Positions 14,101 to 26,100 of a stretch of DNA of 64,000 bases are shown in pieces; position 1 is the stretch's first letter; every line of letters starts with the position of its first letter. The stretch comes from Sorghum bicolor (taxonomy: Eukaryota; Streptophyta; Magnoliopsida; Poales; Poaceae): contig NC_012871.2 of assembly GCF_000003195.3 (NCBI RefSeq), forward strand, positions 14,640,293-14,704,292, in the 5' to 3' direction. The position numbers were made by a program, and so were the translations under genes. Below the pieces are notes generated by a model. That model was not told the origin of the DNA and did not search any database. It worked only from the letters and a program-made list of their open reading frames with translations.

Positions 14101-17100
14101 ACAGGATTTCTAGTCAAGATAACACTGGTGTAGAAGTCAATCTGAAACAAAGTGTGAAACCTGTAGTCAAACATCACCTGCTGCTGAGTCCTGGGGTCCT
14201 CACTCCTAAAAGTCTTCACTCTCTTTGTCATCCCTGTGCCCTTGTAATTGGTTCTCCTCACAAAATCTGGCACATTAGGAGCATAGACTCTAGGATGCCC
14301 CAAGTGACGTCCACCTCCCTGTCCTGGCTGCTGTGCTTGTGATACATTCAGGGCCTGCACATGCTCTTCATCATTGCCCTCAAACTCTTGACCATTGCCT
14401 GACTCATGCTCAAACTCAATTTTACCTCTGGCCTCAACTCTAAACTGGTCTGACTTTGAAGCAGAGGATGAATCATCATCATCACTACCTTCTGCATAAT
14501 CTGTTGGCGCACTATCTGCAAGCCTGCTAGACTTCGTCCTCCTATCTCCACTGCCACTGCCACTACCGCTGCCAGCTGCTCTTCTAGCTTCTCTTGTTCT
14601 TTTGTAGTACTTCATGGCAATGGGATCATTCCTGTGCTTAGCTCGTGGCTCAATCCGACCGTCTCTAGTCATGAGCTGCCCCTGAATCCATAAACATCAC
14701 AGAGATATATAAGCATTTAGAGCCATGTCCAAATGTGCCTCTCACATTGCCATAAGATGAAACAATAATTATTTGATGAATGTGTAATCACCTAGACACA
14801 AATTAATGTCAAATAGGTTCACAAAGCATCTATAACAATTATTGAGATCATCTAAGACAATAGGGAAATGAGTCTAAAGCAAGAAAGCAGCAGGTGTTGC
14901 TCTGCTGATCCATACCGGACGTGTCCGGTATGAGGTCGGACGCGTCTGACCTGGACGCAGCAGCCTTATCCTAGGGTTCCAACTTCAAATCTCAACCAGT
15001 TCAATCCATACTTTAGACATAGCTTCTAGACAAGAAATGTAGCCTCTTCACCAAAGGGATTTGGAAATAAAGCTCTGTCCAATAGATCAGAAGGAGTCCG
15101 AGATTTGAATACCGTGAGAGTAGAGGAAAAGTTGGGCTTTTGATTTCTTGCTGCAAATCCTTGACTCTTGATGCTTGGTGACTCCACTCCACCTTCCTTC
15201 CCTTTCCACGGTCTACCCATGAAATCGCCATTGTGATAAGAGAGGAGTGGCAGTTGGTTGTTGGGAGAGAGAAAGGAGAATGGGGAGAGAACAGGTCTGA
15301 AAGGGTAAGCTGCTTCTTTAACCCCGCGCATACCGGACGTGTTCGGGATGTTGCCGAACGCGTCCGAGATGCTCGGGCTCCAAACTGTTTGATGTCCATC
15401 AGAAGACTCATGGGCTTTTGTAAACTTGTATCAAATACCTATGAGAGCTTTTCCCTATTTCACACTTAGTAAGATCATTAGTTCTTTTTATCGCGGTTGT
15501 CATTCAATCACCCAAAACACATTAAGTGGCTTAATACACTTACAGAGGTACTAAGCAAGGGTGAAGGGCAAGCGACGGCTTGACCGCCGAAAAACCTAGC
15601 TAAGATGAAGAAGGAATTACTTGGATTTAGTTGAGGTACTGATGAAGCTTTAAGGGTCATGTTGATGTGGAGGATCAAATCTACTATTGAAGTAGTTAAT
15701 GGAAATGACTTGGTACATTTGGAGTAAAACCTATCTATTGAATGGAACCAAGTCATGTGCTCAAGATGGCTATGCTCAAGATGAAAACAAGTTTGACATG
15801 ATGACATCCTCAGCTTATCAAGAATTGAAAGAAAGGCTTTGGTTTGATGGAAGCTTCTTAAGTGGTTTCAATTTGATTTATCTTTTGATCTTTAGTTGAT
15901 AGGAAAGCCATACTATTAAGAGGGATGCATCATGATCATAGATTAATACTCTCTAGTGCTCAAGTCAACCCATGTGACGTCATAGAGAAACTAACCTGAG
16001 AGCTGAACTCATTTTGCATAGGCCGTGCATACCGGACGCGTCCGGTATGGGTACTGACACCACGTCGTCTCTGGTCCGAGCACCAAACTCAAAGAGGATG
16101 CGACCCGGTCTCGATGACGCAGGAGGATCGAAGGCTTTGTGCACACAAGGAGGTGTACCATCGTCAGAGGTCCTTGAACGGTGCGGCAAAGAATGATGAG
16201 GAAATCAATGGCAAGTCACTCAAGGATGACCAGGACTAGACGTGTTGTACCATATACGTATGTACCTAGAAGATGGGTGGCTTCAACGGGTGGAAGCAGA
16301 CGCCACACTCCAGCACTCGCTCATCCACCATGATATCGCGGACAGTCACCGGAGCTGACGACGAAGACCCCTTCTCGGCGCCACCGCTTGAAAGAACCTC
16401 CGGTGATGGTGCACCTCCCTGTGTGCACAAAGCCTTGGATCCTCCGACGGCGTCGACGAGACTGGGTCACATCCGCTTTGCGTCTGGTCCTCTAGCCGAA
16501 GACATCGTGGTGTCCAAGCTCCGCCGAGCAGACAACAGTGATCCGGCGCCGGCCGACCGTGCACGCGCGTGGCTCCATCTCTCCTCGACTTGCTGTGCGT
16601 TGTGTGCTCTATTGCTCAACTCGCCTTCAAATTTATTGAAGTGACCAGTGCGTGCACAACACTTGAAGTAAATTGTGGCAGTCATTACACGTGAGCCCAG
16701 GCGAAGATCAGGAACCCAATGCAAGAGGCATGCAGGAACCATCGACTGGGATCTGCTGAATCTTTTCAATTCGATCTTTGAATCTTGTAGTCTGCACTAG
16801 TACTTGAATGTGAAAGCTAGGAGGCCGCTTCGATTTCCCAGGCCACACCTTCAAGCAGTAGGATGACAAATGCAAGCCGCAGCTCGGAAGAACCTTCGAC
16901 GATGGTACACCTCCTTGTGTGCACAAAGCCTTCGATCCTCCTGCATTGATGAGACTGGGTCGGGCAGGTGCACGCGGCTCCCTCTCCTCGGTCGTGACTT
17001 GCTGTCTATTGTGTGCACTGTTGCTCACCTCGCCTCTCAAATTTATTGAATAGACGAGAGCGCGCACAACCCCCATGGGCATAAAAAGCACCCCTGTTGC

Positions 17101-20100
17101 TCAACTAGCCTGTCAAATTTATTGAAGAGATGAGAGCGTGCACAGCCCCCATGGGGATAAAAAGCACCCCATTTTCATCACTTAATGGATGAAATCCCCA
17201 TCTGGGATCAGTCAATAAGTTTAGTTTTAGTTTGTAAGCATCAATAATGGTGGATCAAGTTTGTAAGCATCCATAATGGTGGATCAAGTTTTCCCTTCTG
17301 TAGCCCCAGAACACAATTCACTGTGTGATGGGTACTACCTGCACAGATAGATAACCCCAAGGGGTGACGGGGATGGGGAGGCAGGGAACTTCCCTCCCCC
17401 ATTTCCCCCGATGGGGATGTCGTGCCTTCTCGTGCACTCATTTGGTCAGCCGCGCCGCATCCTCCACCGGCTCCTGCACTTTGCTCTCTGTCTCTCTCGG
17501 ACTCTCGTCCTGAACAGTGAACACCATTGGAGCTCCTTCTCAATCCCTGTAGATCTCTTTCCACCGCACAGGCTCCTCTCCTTTTCTTTCCCTCTTCCCA
17601 CGCGCCGCCTGCTCAAGCTCCGTGCCCCCGCCACACGCTCGTGCGCTGACTCCGGCCCTCAGTCCACCCCGCGTCGTCGCTTCGTGCCCTCGCGCCATGC
17701 CTTCGTCCTCGTTGTCTTCCTCCATGACAGTGTCGGAGCTCGCATCAAAATACAGGGGTGTATTTTGTCCAATGTGAATGAGCATGTACAAAAGTTCCAA
17801 AAATTCAACTCCTTTAAATAGCACAGCAAAAATATCTACTTCTTGCTCTTAATTTTGCCTTTGTTCTAGTTCAGTTCAGGGAGCAAAAATTTTACAGACA
17901 ATCTTAATCACTAAATTGCTAATGTGCTGTCTTTTATTTATATGCAGTAGAAACCATGGAATCAACATTTTGTTGCTCACCAGATTCAATAGTCAAGATA
18001 AGTAAACTTCTGTCACTTGACTCAATGGCCAGGTCATTGAAATTGGGCTTGGGAATATGCTGTGCCTGAAATCAATTAGGCCACCCAAGAAGATTTTTGA
18101 GAAACTTATGAACGAAGCAAGGGTTACTGATCAAGATAAGATCGCACTGCGCATACACGGGGAAGTGGAGCTAACCTTGGAACCCCAAAATGTCTTTCTC
18201 GTTTTTGGAGTTGGCATGAAAGGTGGTAAAATTAAGGACCTTCCAAAAGAAAATGATCAATGTTCAAATATAAACGAACAAATGTTCAGACTCTTGAAAT
18301 ATGCTCATGAAAAGTCTGTTAACACGGGTGCTGGGTTAGGTCAGGACATGGAAAAGGATCATGAGGCTATGCCGAGTCTGGAGGATGCAACACTGAGTCA
18401 GAACAAGGATGATACAGGGCTGGGTGTGGACCAGGACAAGGGTTCTGAGGTTATGCCTACAGTCGTGCCAGTACAAGGGGGCAAGAAGGATGGTACAGCT
18501 GTGCCGGTTCTGAGTCAGGAGGATGCAAGGAACACGGATGATACAGTCGTGCCAGTTCAAGGGGGCAAGAAGGATGGTACAGTTGTGCCAGTTCAAGGCA
18601 AGAGCAAGAAAAGCAGAAGAGATTATTTAAAGACAGGATTATTAACAAAATGTTTGTACTTCGAAAACTAGGGGACGAAAAAANNNNNNNNNNNNNNNNN
18701 NNNNNNNNNNNNNNNNNNNNNNNNNNNNNNNNNNNNNNNNNNNNNNNNNNNNNNNNNNNNNNNNNNNNNNNNNNNNNNNNNNNNNNNNNNNNNNNNNNNN
18801 NNNNNNNNNNNNNNNNNNNNNNNNNNNNNNNNNNNNNNNNNNNNNNNNNNNNNNNNNNNNNNNNNNNNNNNNNNNNNNNNNNNNNNNNNNNNNNNNNNNN
18901 NNNNNNNNNNNNNNNNNNNNNNNNNNNNNNNNNNNNNNNNNNNNNNNNNNNNNNNNNNNNNNNNNNNNNNNNNNNNNNNNNNNNNNNNNNNNNNNNNNNN
19001 NNNNNNNNNNNNNNNNNNNNNNNNNNNNNNNNNNNNNNNNNNNNNNNNNNNNNNNNNNNNNNNNNNNNNNNNNNNNNNNNNNNNNNNNNNNNNNNNNNNN
19101 NNNNNNNNNNNNNNNNNNNNNNNNNNNNNNNNNNNNNNNNNNNNNNNNNNNNNNNNNNNNNNNNNNNNNNNNNNNNNNNNNNNNNNNNNNNNNNNNNNNN
19201 NNNNNNNNNNNNNNNNNNNNNNNNNNNNNNNNNNNNNNNNNNNNNNNNNNNNNNNNNNNCCTCCTGACTCAGAACCGGCACAGCTGTACCATCCTTCTTG
19301 CCCCCTTGTACTGGCACGACTGTAGGCATAACCTCAGAACCCTTGTCCTGGTCCACACCCAGCCCTGTATCATCCTTGTTCTGACTCGGACCTATATCAT
19401 CCTTGTTCTGACTCAGTGTTGCATCCTCCAGACTCGGCATAGCCTCATGATCCTTTTCCATGTCCTGACCTAACCCAGCACCCGTGTTAACAGACTTTTC
19501 ATGAGCATATTTCAAGAGTCTGAACATTTGTTCGTTTATATTTGAACATTGATCATTTTCTTTTGGAAGGTCCTTAATTTTACCACCTTTCATGCCAACT
19601 CCAAAAACGAGAAAGACATCTTGGGGTTCCAAGGTTAGCTCCACTTCCCCGTGTATGCGCAGTGCGATCTTATCTTGATCAGTAACCCTTGCTTCGTTCA
19701 TAAGTTTCTCAAAAATCTTCTTGGGTGGCCTAATTGATTTCAGGCTCAGCATATTCCCAAGCCCAATTTCAATGACCTGGCCTTTGAGTCAAGTGACAGA
19801 AGTTTACTTATCTTGACTATTGAATCTGGTGAGCAACGAAATGTTGATTCCATGGTTTCTACTGCATATAAATAAAAGACAGCACATTAGCAATTTAGTG
19901 ATTAAGTCAATGGTCTGTAAAATTTTGAGTTCTGTGGTGGCTCAAACATTGCAATCTCCAGTTTTTGCTCCCTGAACTGAACTAGAACAAAGGCAAAATT
20001 AAGAGCAAGAAGTAGATATTTGTGCTGTGCTATTTAAAGGAGTTGAATTTTTGGAACTTTTGTACATGCTCATTCACATTGGACAAAATACCCCCCTGTA

Positions 20101-23100
20101 TTTTGATGCGAGCTCCGCCACTGTCCATATCAAGGGGGGGGGGGGGCATTTCACAAGTGAGTGGCAGCTTATGACAGTTAATGAGGCATATGTAAATTGA
20201 GACTTGAGAGATGTATAGCAGTGTAGAAGAACACTACGGGGGACACATTTATGTCATAACATGTGGACAGATAAAGCATATAAAGCAACACTTCACAATA
20301 TGGTCGTCATTCACAATTTTGTATGCAGCTATAGCATGTGGTTCAGTTGACAAGAGCATGGCTGGAAATAAATTGCATAAAGGTGTCCAAAGAGACATTT
20401 AACTAAACAAGGGCGATTTTGTTAGAACTCAAAAAGCTTTACTATTCAGTTAATAAATTGGTATTAAACAACATAACACCATTCTTCAACTGTAATATAA
20501 GGGCACTAGGCATCAAAGATGAACATGTCTAGTTTGTAGAAACACCAGCCAATATATAAGATACAACATTCAGATTTCATAACTTTCCATTCCCAATTCC
20601 TACGTCTATTTCCCAAATCAACGTCCTAGCAATAAAAAAAATCAACGTTCTACTGAGGCATCCCTAATCCCCAAATGTAAATTCAGGCCTAGCAAACATA
20701 ACGAAACAATTCCGCACCAATGTAAACAATGGCCCTCATCTAGCGACCCTAAAATGACCATTAAAGTTCAGCTAGGCGCTGACCCATTGCCTAGCGCCTA
20801 GTCGGGAGTACTCGCGCTCAGGCGCTCCTAGGCGTTTTCCTAGGCGTTTTGGCAATCCAAATCACTCAATCAGAGAGGAGGTGGGGAGCAGGGGAGGGGA
20901 CAGGGGAGTAACCTGAAAGGGAGGGGTGAAGAACAGGAGAGGGGAGAGGAGCAAGGCAGAGCAGCTGCCGGCGGAGGGGAAGGGGACTGAACATGGGACG
21001 GGGAGGATTGCGCCGGCGGGGAAGACCTCGCGCCTGATTTTGCGCCGCCGAATCCATCTGCGCGCGCGTGCCCGCAGCGTCCACCTTTGCGCAGGAAACC
21101 TTCGCGCCCAGGCCCGCTGTGGCAAATTTTCGCGGGCTCGTGCGTCTGCTTCGCTTCCTTGCCCGCCTCGCGCGCCTCCGCACTGCTTCTGTGCCCACCT
21201 CACTCGCCTCCGCACCGCTTCCGCGCCGACTAGTTCCGCCTATCGCGAAGATGGGCGACTACTCACCTAGTCGAGGCGACGGGCTTCGCCCAGCGCCTAG
21301 TCGTGACTAGTCGCCACCTACTCGCCGCGTCGCCGAACTATGATGACCATACATCTACTTGGAGAGTGGAATGGAAGTAGTGGGGAGGGGAACTTATGGG
21401 CAAGCCGAAGATGACCACCTTCTTCCCCTGCAAGCACAAGGGCAGCAAGCAAAGAATCCCGGGTCAGCACAGCTAAATTGGCCAGTTTGGACTATCTAGA
21501 CATTGGAAAAAATATAAGTAAGCAAAAATATAAGCAAAGAATCCAATCATTGTACATAGGAAAAATATGAATATGAATATGCACGTGATCTCAAGAGAAT
21601 TAATATAAAATTATAAGTAACTAGCAACTGCACACAGTCAAATTTGCAGTTTTTTTGTTAAGATTAAGATTCTAAGATGATACATCTGAAACATGATTCC
21701 CATAAATTTAATGTGCTATCTTTGTTCTCTGGTATTGGAGGAGCAGAGGTGGCTCTCCACAGGCTTGGTATACGGATGAAAACAGTTATTTTAGTAGAGA
21801 AGTCTGAGGTCAATAGGACGATTCTGAGGAGTTGGTGGGATCAGACGCAGACCGGTACTTTGATTGAGATCAATCATGTACATACACTCACATCTGAGAG
21901 AATTGAGGCATATATTAGAAGAATTGGCGGCTTTGATCTTGTGATTGGTGGAAGTCCATGTAACAATCTTTGCTGGGAGCAACCGTCACCTCAGAAATGG
22001 TTTGGAGGGCGAGCACTCTTCATTGTTCTTTCAGTATGTTAGGATCTTGGAGTCTGTCAAGTCCATCATGCGACTATAGTTTTTAGAATCTCCGCCGGTC
22101 GACGGCCGCACCGGCAACCCCTCGCCTTAATCTTGGCCGGAGGGACGCGCGCAGGCTGCTGCCCCCGTGCTCTTAGCATCTTCTTCCCTGCCGCGCTCGC
22201 TGTTCTTGCGCACACTGCTCCGTTCTCTCTTCCCTTCCAGACTCAGCCTTCTTGCGCATTGCTTTGGGCCTCATCGACCCCTTGCCTTAATCTTGGCAGG
22301 AGGGACGCGCGCGGGCTGCTGCCACGCGCTCGCTGCGGTACGCCTCGACGAGATCGAAGAGCTGTGCGCCCCTGTGGCGACGGCGGTCTCGGCCGTACGT
22401 CGGAGGCTGCCACGACCTCGCGCAGCGGGGGGCCGCCGCGGCGGACGACGAGTGCGGAGTAGACGACCTTGTAGCGACCGAAGGCCTTGTAGCACGCGGT
22501 GACTGTGGCCTCATAGCGCGCGCCACGGAAGCCCGGCCCGTTGAAGAGGACCTCGACCTCGTCCCCCACCGTGTAGCGGTGGGTGCACGGCTAGCTGTCG
22601 AAGCCCGTGCCGGCGGCCTCCATCCCCTCCTCCGTGAGCGGTCGAACCATGCTGGGGCAGCTTCCGGCAAGGTGCAGGGGAATGCCGGGGGAGATGATGG
22701 ATTGTCTGAACAAGTGAAAGCGAGGGTCGAAGTACTTCTGTGCTGCTGCCAGGAAGAGAGGATACATACACAATCTGCCACTTGAGAACAGGTAACCTCT
22801 CCTCCCCATGCCTCCAAGGACAATATCTGAAGCATTTCCTCATACCAAGAGATGGTGGCCCACAAAACTCAAAATTTTTACAGACCATTGACTTAATCAC
22901 TAAATTGCTAGTGTGCTGTCTTTTATTTATATGCAGTAGAAACCATTTCCGACCGTTTGACTTAATCACTATATGAAAGTAAAAGTGATATGGAAGCTTC
23001 GTGGATGGGAACAAAAACAAGAGAAAGAGATATGGAAGTCAAGCAGAGGGAAGTAGAGGCCCATCAGATGGTATCTATGAAGAACCAATGCCTCTCCCAA

Positions 23101-26100
23101 ATCCGATGCTGTTGTGGATACTGACTTTTTGAGATGTGCTGATCAAGGAGCTGTTCCGGCGCGTGTCAGCACTTCCGGCGCACGTCAGCAGTGCTGACAC
23201 GTCGGAAGTTCTGACGTACGTCGGGAGTTCCGACGTAGGCTTCTTCGTGGTAGGGAGTAGCAAGCTAACAGGGGTAAAGCCTTTTGGCCTCGACCATATC
23301 ACCATATCGGACGTGTCCGGTATGGCCAACGGCTAGTTAACGACTAGTTTTCAAATCTGGCTTTAAATACCCCTCAGCCCTCTTCTTTTGGGGCTGCTGA
23401 TTCTACTGGTTTTGAGACACATTGCTGAGCTTTGCTAACTCTCCCCAACGCTCTCTTTGTGAGTGTTTGATCTACATTGACAAATCCAACTTGTGGGTTG
23501 AAAGATTTTCGAATTAGAGAGCAAGCCACCACTTGAGTGTTGGCACAGCAACCCTGCACCGAGGTGAGCAGCACCTGCTCTCCTCTCCTCTCCCTCTCCC
23601 CTGCTTCAAGGTAGAAGAAAAGCCCTGAGCTACTACTGCACACGCACACAGCACACACAGAGTTTCAGACTTGAACTGAAACTGGAACTGAATGAGTGGC
23701 AATGAACTTGCTGCTGGTTCCATTGCATTGGGCTGGTTTATATACACCAAGACATGTACTCTCTAAGGTACAGCTCTACCAACTACATACACCTAGGGTA
23801 CAAGGCTGAAATCAGCCAACAACTACACTAGTACCAGCCATACTGCTGGTGTACTTCTACTAGTACAAGTATGGCCTATTGCCTTATACTCTACAGGACT
23901 TAGAGACTTGACCAGCCATGAGATGATCTGATCCACTACATGTCTCTGTCCTGGACAGGAAGAAGAGAGAAAGGGGGCAGCAGATTATGTCTTACAATCT
24001 TCCCCTAATCTTTGCTGCCCTCATTTGACTTCCACCATGCCAATCATCTTCCTCAGTTCCTGAAACCGAAGCTTCCCGAGTGACTTGGTGAGGATGTCAG
24101 CGAGTTGTCGACCAGTTTCGACGAACTCGATGACCAGCTGCCCTCCATCGACGCAATCACGAAGAAAATGAAACTTCACATCAATGTGTTTGCTTCGGTC
24201 GTGGAGAACTGGGTTCTTTGCCAATGCTATGGCCGGCTGATTGTCCATCTTCAGTGCCAGTGCCTGAGCTTTACCTCCTGTGAGCTCACTCAGCAACCGC
24301 CGGAGCCACACCACCTGGCATGCTGCCGTCGCTGCCGCGACATACTCCGCTTCACAAGTGGACAGAGCCACCATTTCAGTGATTGCCAGGCAACCGGTGC
24401 AGTCCCGAGGAACACAAGCACCCCAGAGGTGCTCCTCCGTCCATCCACGTCCCCGGCCATGTCCGCATCACTGTAAGCCACCAGCTCTGCTTCCCCTGTC
24501 CTGGGTGGCGCCTCGCTGAAGACAGACAGCCGAAGCCCACCGCGCTTGGGGAAGATGAGCCCCATCTCCGCTGACCCCTGGACGTAACGCAGCAAGCGCT
24601 TCACTGCCGCCCAGTGATCTTCCCGCGGATCCTCCATGAAGCGGCTCACATAGCCGACGGCGAACGCAATGTCCGGCCGGGTATGCGTGAGCCACCTCAA
24701 ACCACCGACGATGCTCTGGTACAAGGTGGCATCCACCTTCTCCGCCGTGCTCTGTTTGGAGAGCTTCACGCGCTCCTCCATCGGTGTAGCCACTGGCTTG
24801 CAGCCTACCATGCCTGCCCTTTCCAGTAGCTTGAGCGCGTACGCCCGCTGGCCAAGGTTGATGGAGTCCGCCCCCTGCCTCACCTCAATCCCGAGGTAGT
24901 AAGACAGTGATCCGAGATCACTCATCTTGAACTGGCTGGCCATCTCCTCCTTGAACCGAGCGATGTCGCTCGCCCGCGCGCCGGTGATGATCAAATCATC
25001 GACGTACACCCCGACGATGAGGTGCTCCTTCCCCGTCGTCGGGTGTACAGAGCATGCTCGCTGGCGCATCGTGTGAATCCAAGCTCCGTCATGGTGGCGT
25101 CGAGCTTGGCATTCTAGGCGCGCGGAGCTTGACGCAGTCCATACAGCGCCTTCCGAAGCCGCAGCACTTTCTGCTCCTGCCCCGCCTGCACGAATCCTGG
25201 CGGTTGCTTGACGAAGACCACCTCCGCCAAGTCGCCATTGAGGAAGGCAGACTTGACGTCGAGGTGGTGGACCTGCCAGTCCTTGGCCGCCGGGAGCGCA
25301 AGCAGGAGTCGCACCGACTCCATGCGCGCCACTGGTGCGAAGACCTCCTCGAAGTCAACTCCTTCCCGCTGCACGAATCCGCGGGCGACGAGCCGTGCCT
25401 TGTGCTTCACGATGGCGCCTCGCTCGTCGCACTTGACCTTGTACACCCATTTGAGCCCGATCGGTCGGCATCCCGCCGGTGGATCGACAAGCTCCCAGGT
25501 GCGGTTGTCCTCAATGGACTTCATCTCCTCGAGCATCGCACGCCGCCATGCTCCATCGCGCTCCGCAGCTGCAAACGTGCCCGGCTCCTCTGCGCTCATC
25601 AAGAGCAAAGTGTGGGCACCGTCGTCGAGCAGCCGATCGGCCAGTCCTGGCACGGCTGCCTCCCCGACCACGTTGTCCACCCGCCGGAACCGCACCTCCT
25701 CCCCTTCATGGAAGGCATCCACGAAATCTGAGACGTTGGAAGGTGGCGAGGCGTACTCCACAGTGGCCGCAGCTGGTGTCCTCTGCTCGGGTGAGCCAGG
25801 GAACTCTTCCCAGGCCGGCCCGGGCGTATCCAGGTGCCCAGTCCTGCCTGGACTGGGTGGCTCCTCTGCTGCAACTGGTGACTCGACACCTCTCCCGGCT
25901 GCAGGCTCTGGTGACTGCTCAGCCGCTGTGCCATGACCTTGAATCACCAGGTGTTCGACGTCGAAGGAGTCGTTGATGCCACCGCCTTCTGATGCTCCCC
26001 CCAAATCGGTCTCCTCCTCCCACCTCCAGGCAGCCGCCTCATCAAAGACGACATCTCGGGACACCATCACCTTCCCGCCAGCCGGATCGTAGAGCCTGTA

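Larger units (their letters stand above)
12211..15391. repeat. Large inverted duplication of Sirevirus ORF3 region
   Basis: Arm 1 is about 12211-13386 and arm 2 about 14197-15391. Arm 2 is the reverse complement of arm 1 with scattered substitutions and small indels. Both arms begin outermost at aaacagtttggag (or its complement) and converge on a centre of about 0.8 kb. The centre holds a LINE 3' end on the left and the rest of the arm 2 ORF on the right. The 17-base catcagaagactcatgg occurs in the same orientation outside both arms (about 12006 and 15397). Confidence 0.85.
17727..20123. mobile_element. Foldback-like element with CAGTGKCGGAGC termini
   Basis: The left end reads CAGTGTCGGAGCTCGCATC. 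The right end is the reverse complement of CAGTGGCGGAGCTCGCATC. The two halves are inverted copies of each other for about 0.8-0.9 kb (left 17727-18530, right 19260-20123) and surround an assembly gap. Both carry the same broken ORF. MITEs with similar termini occur at 44679 and 53437. Probably a nonautonomous Mutator-type or foldback element; a clear target duplication was not found. Confidence 0.6.

Noticed and set aside
18650..19752. 431-codon ORF crossing the assembly gap
   Set aside because: Most of it is translated N; the parts on each side are inverted copies and do not form one protein.
21068..21310. ORFs in the GC-rich interior of the CTAGGCG element
   Set aside because: Low-complexity, open on both strands, and inside a nonautonomous transposon.
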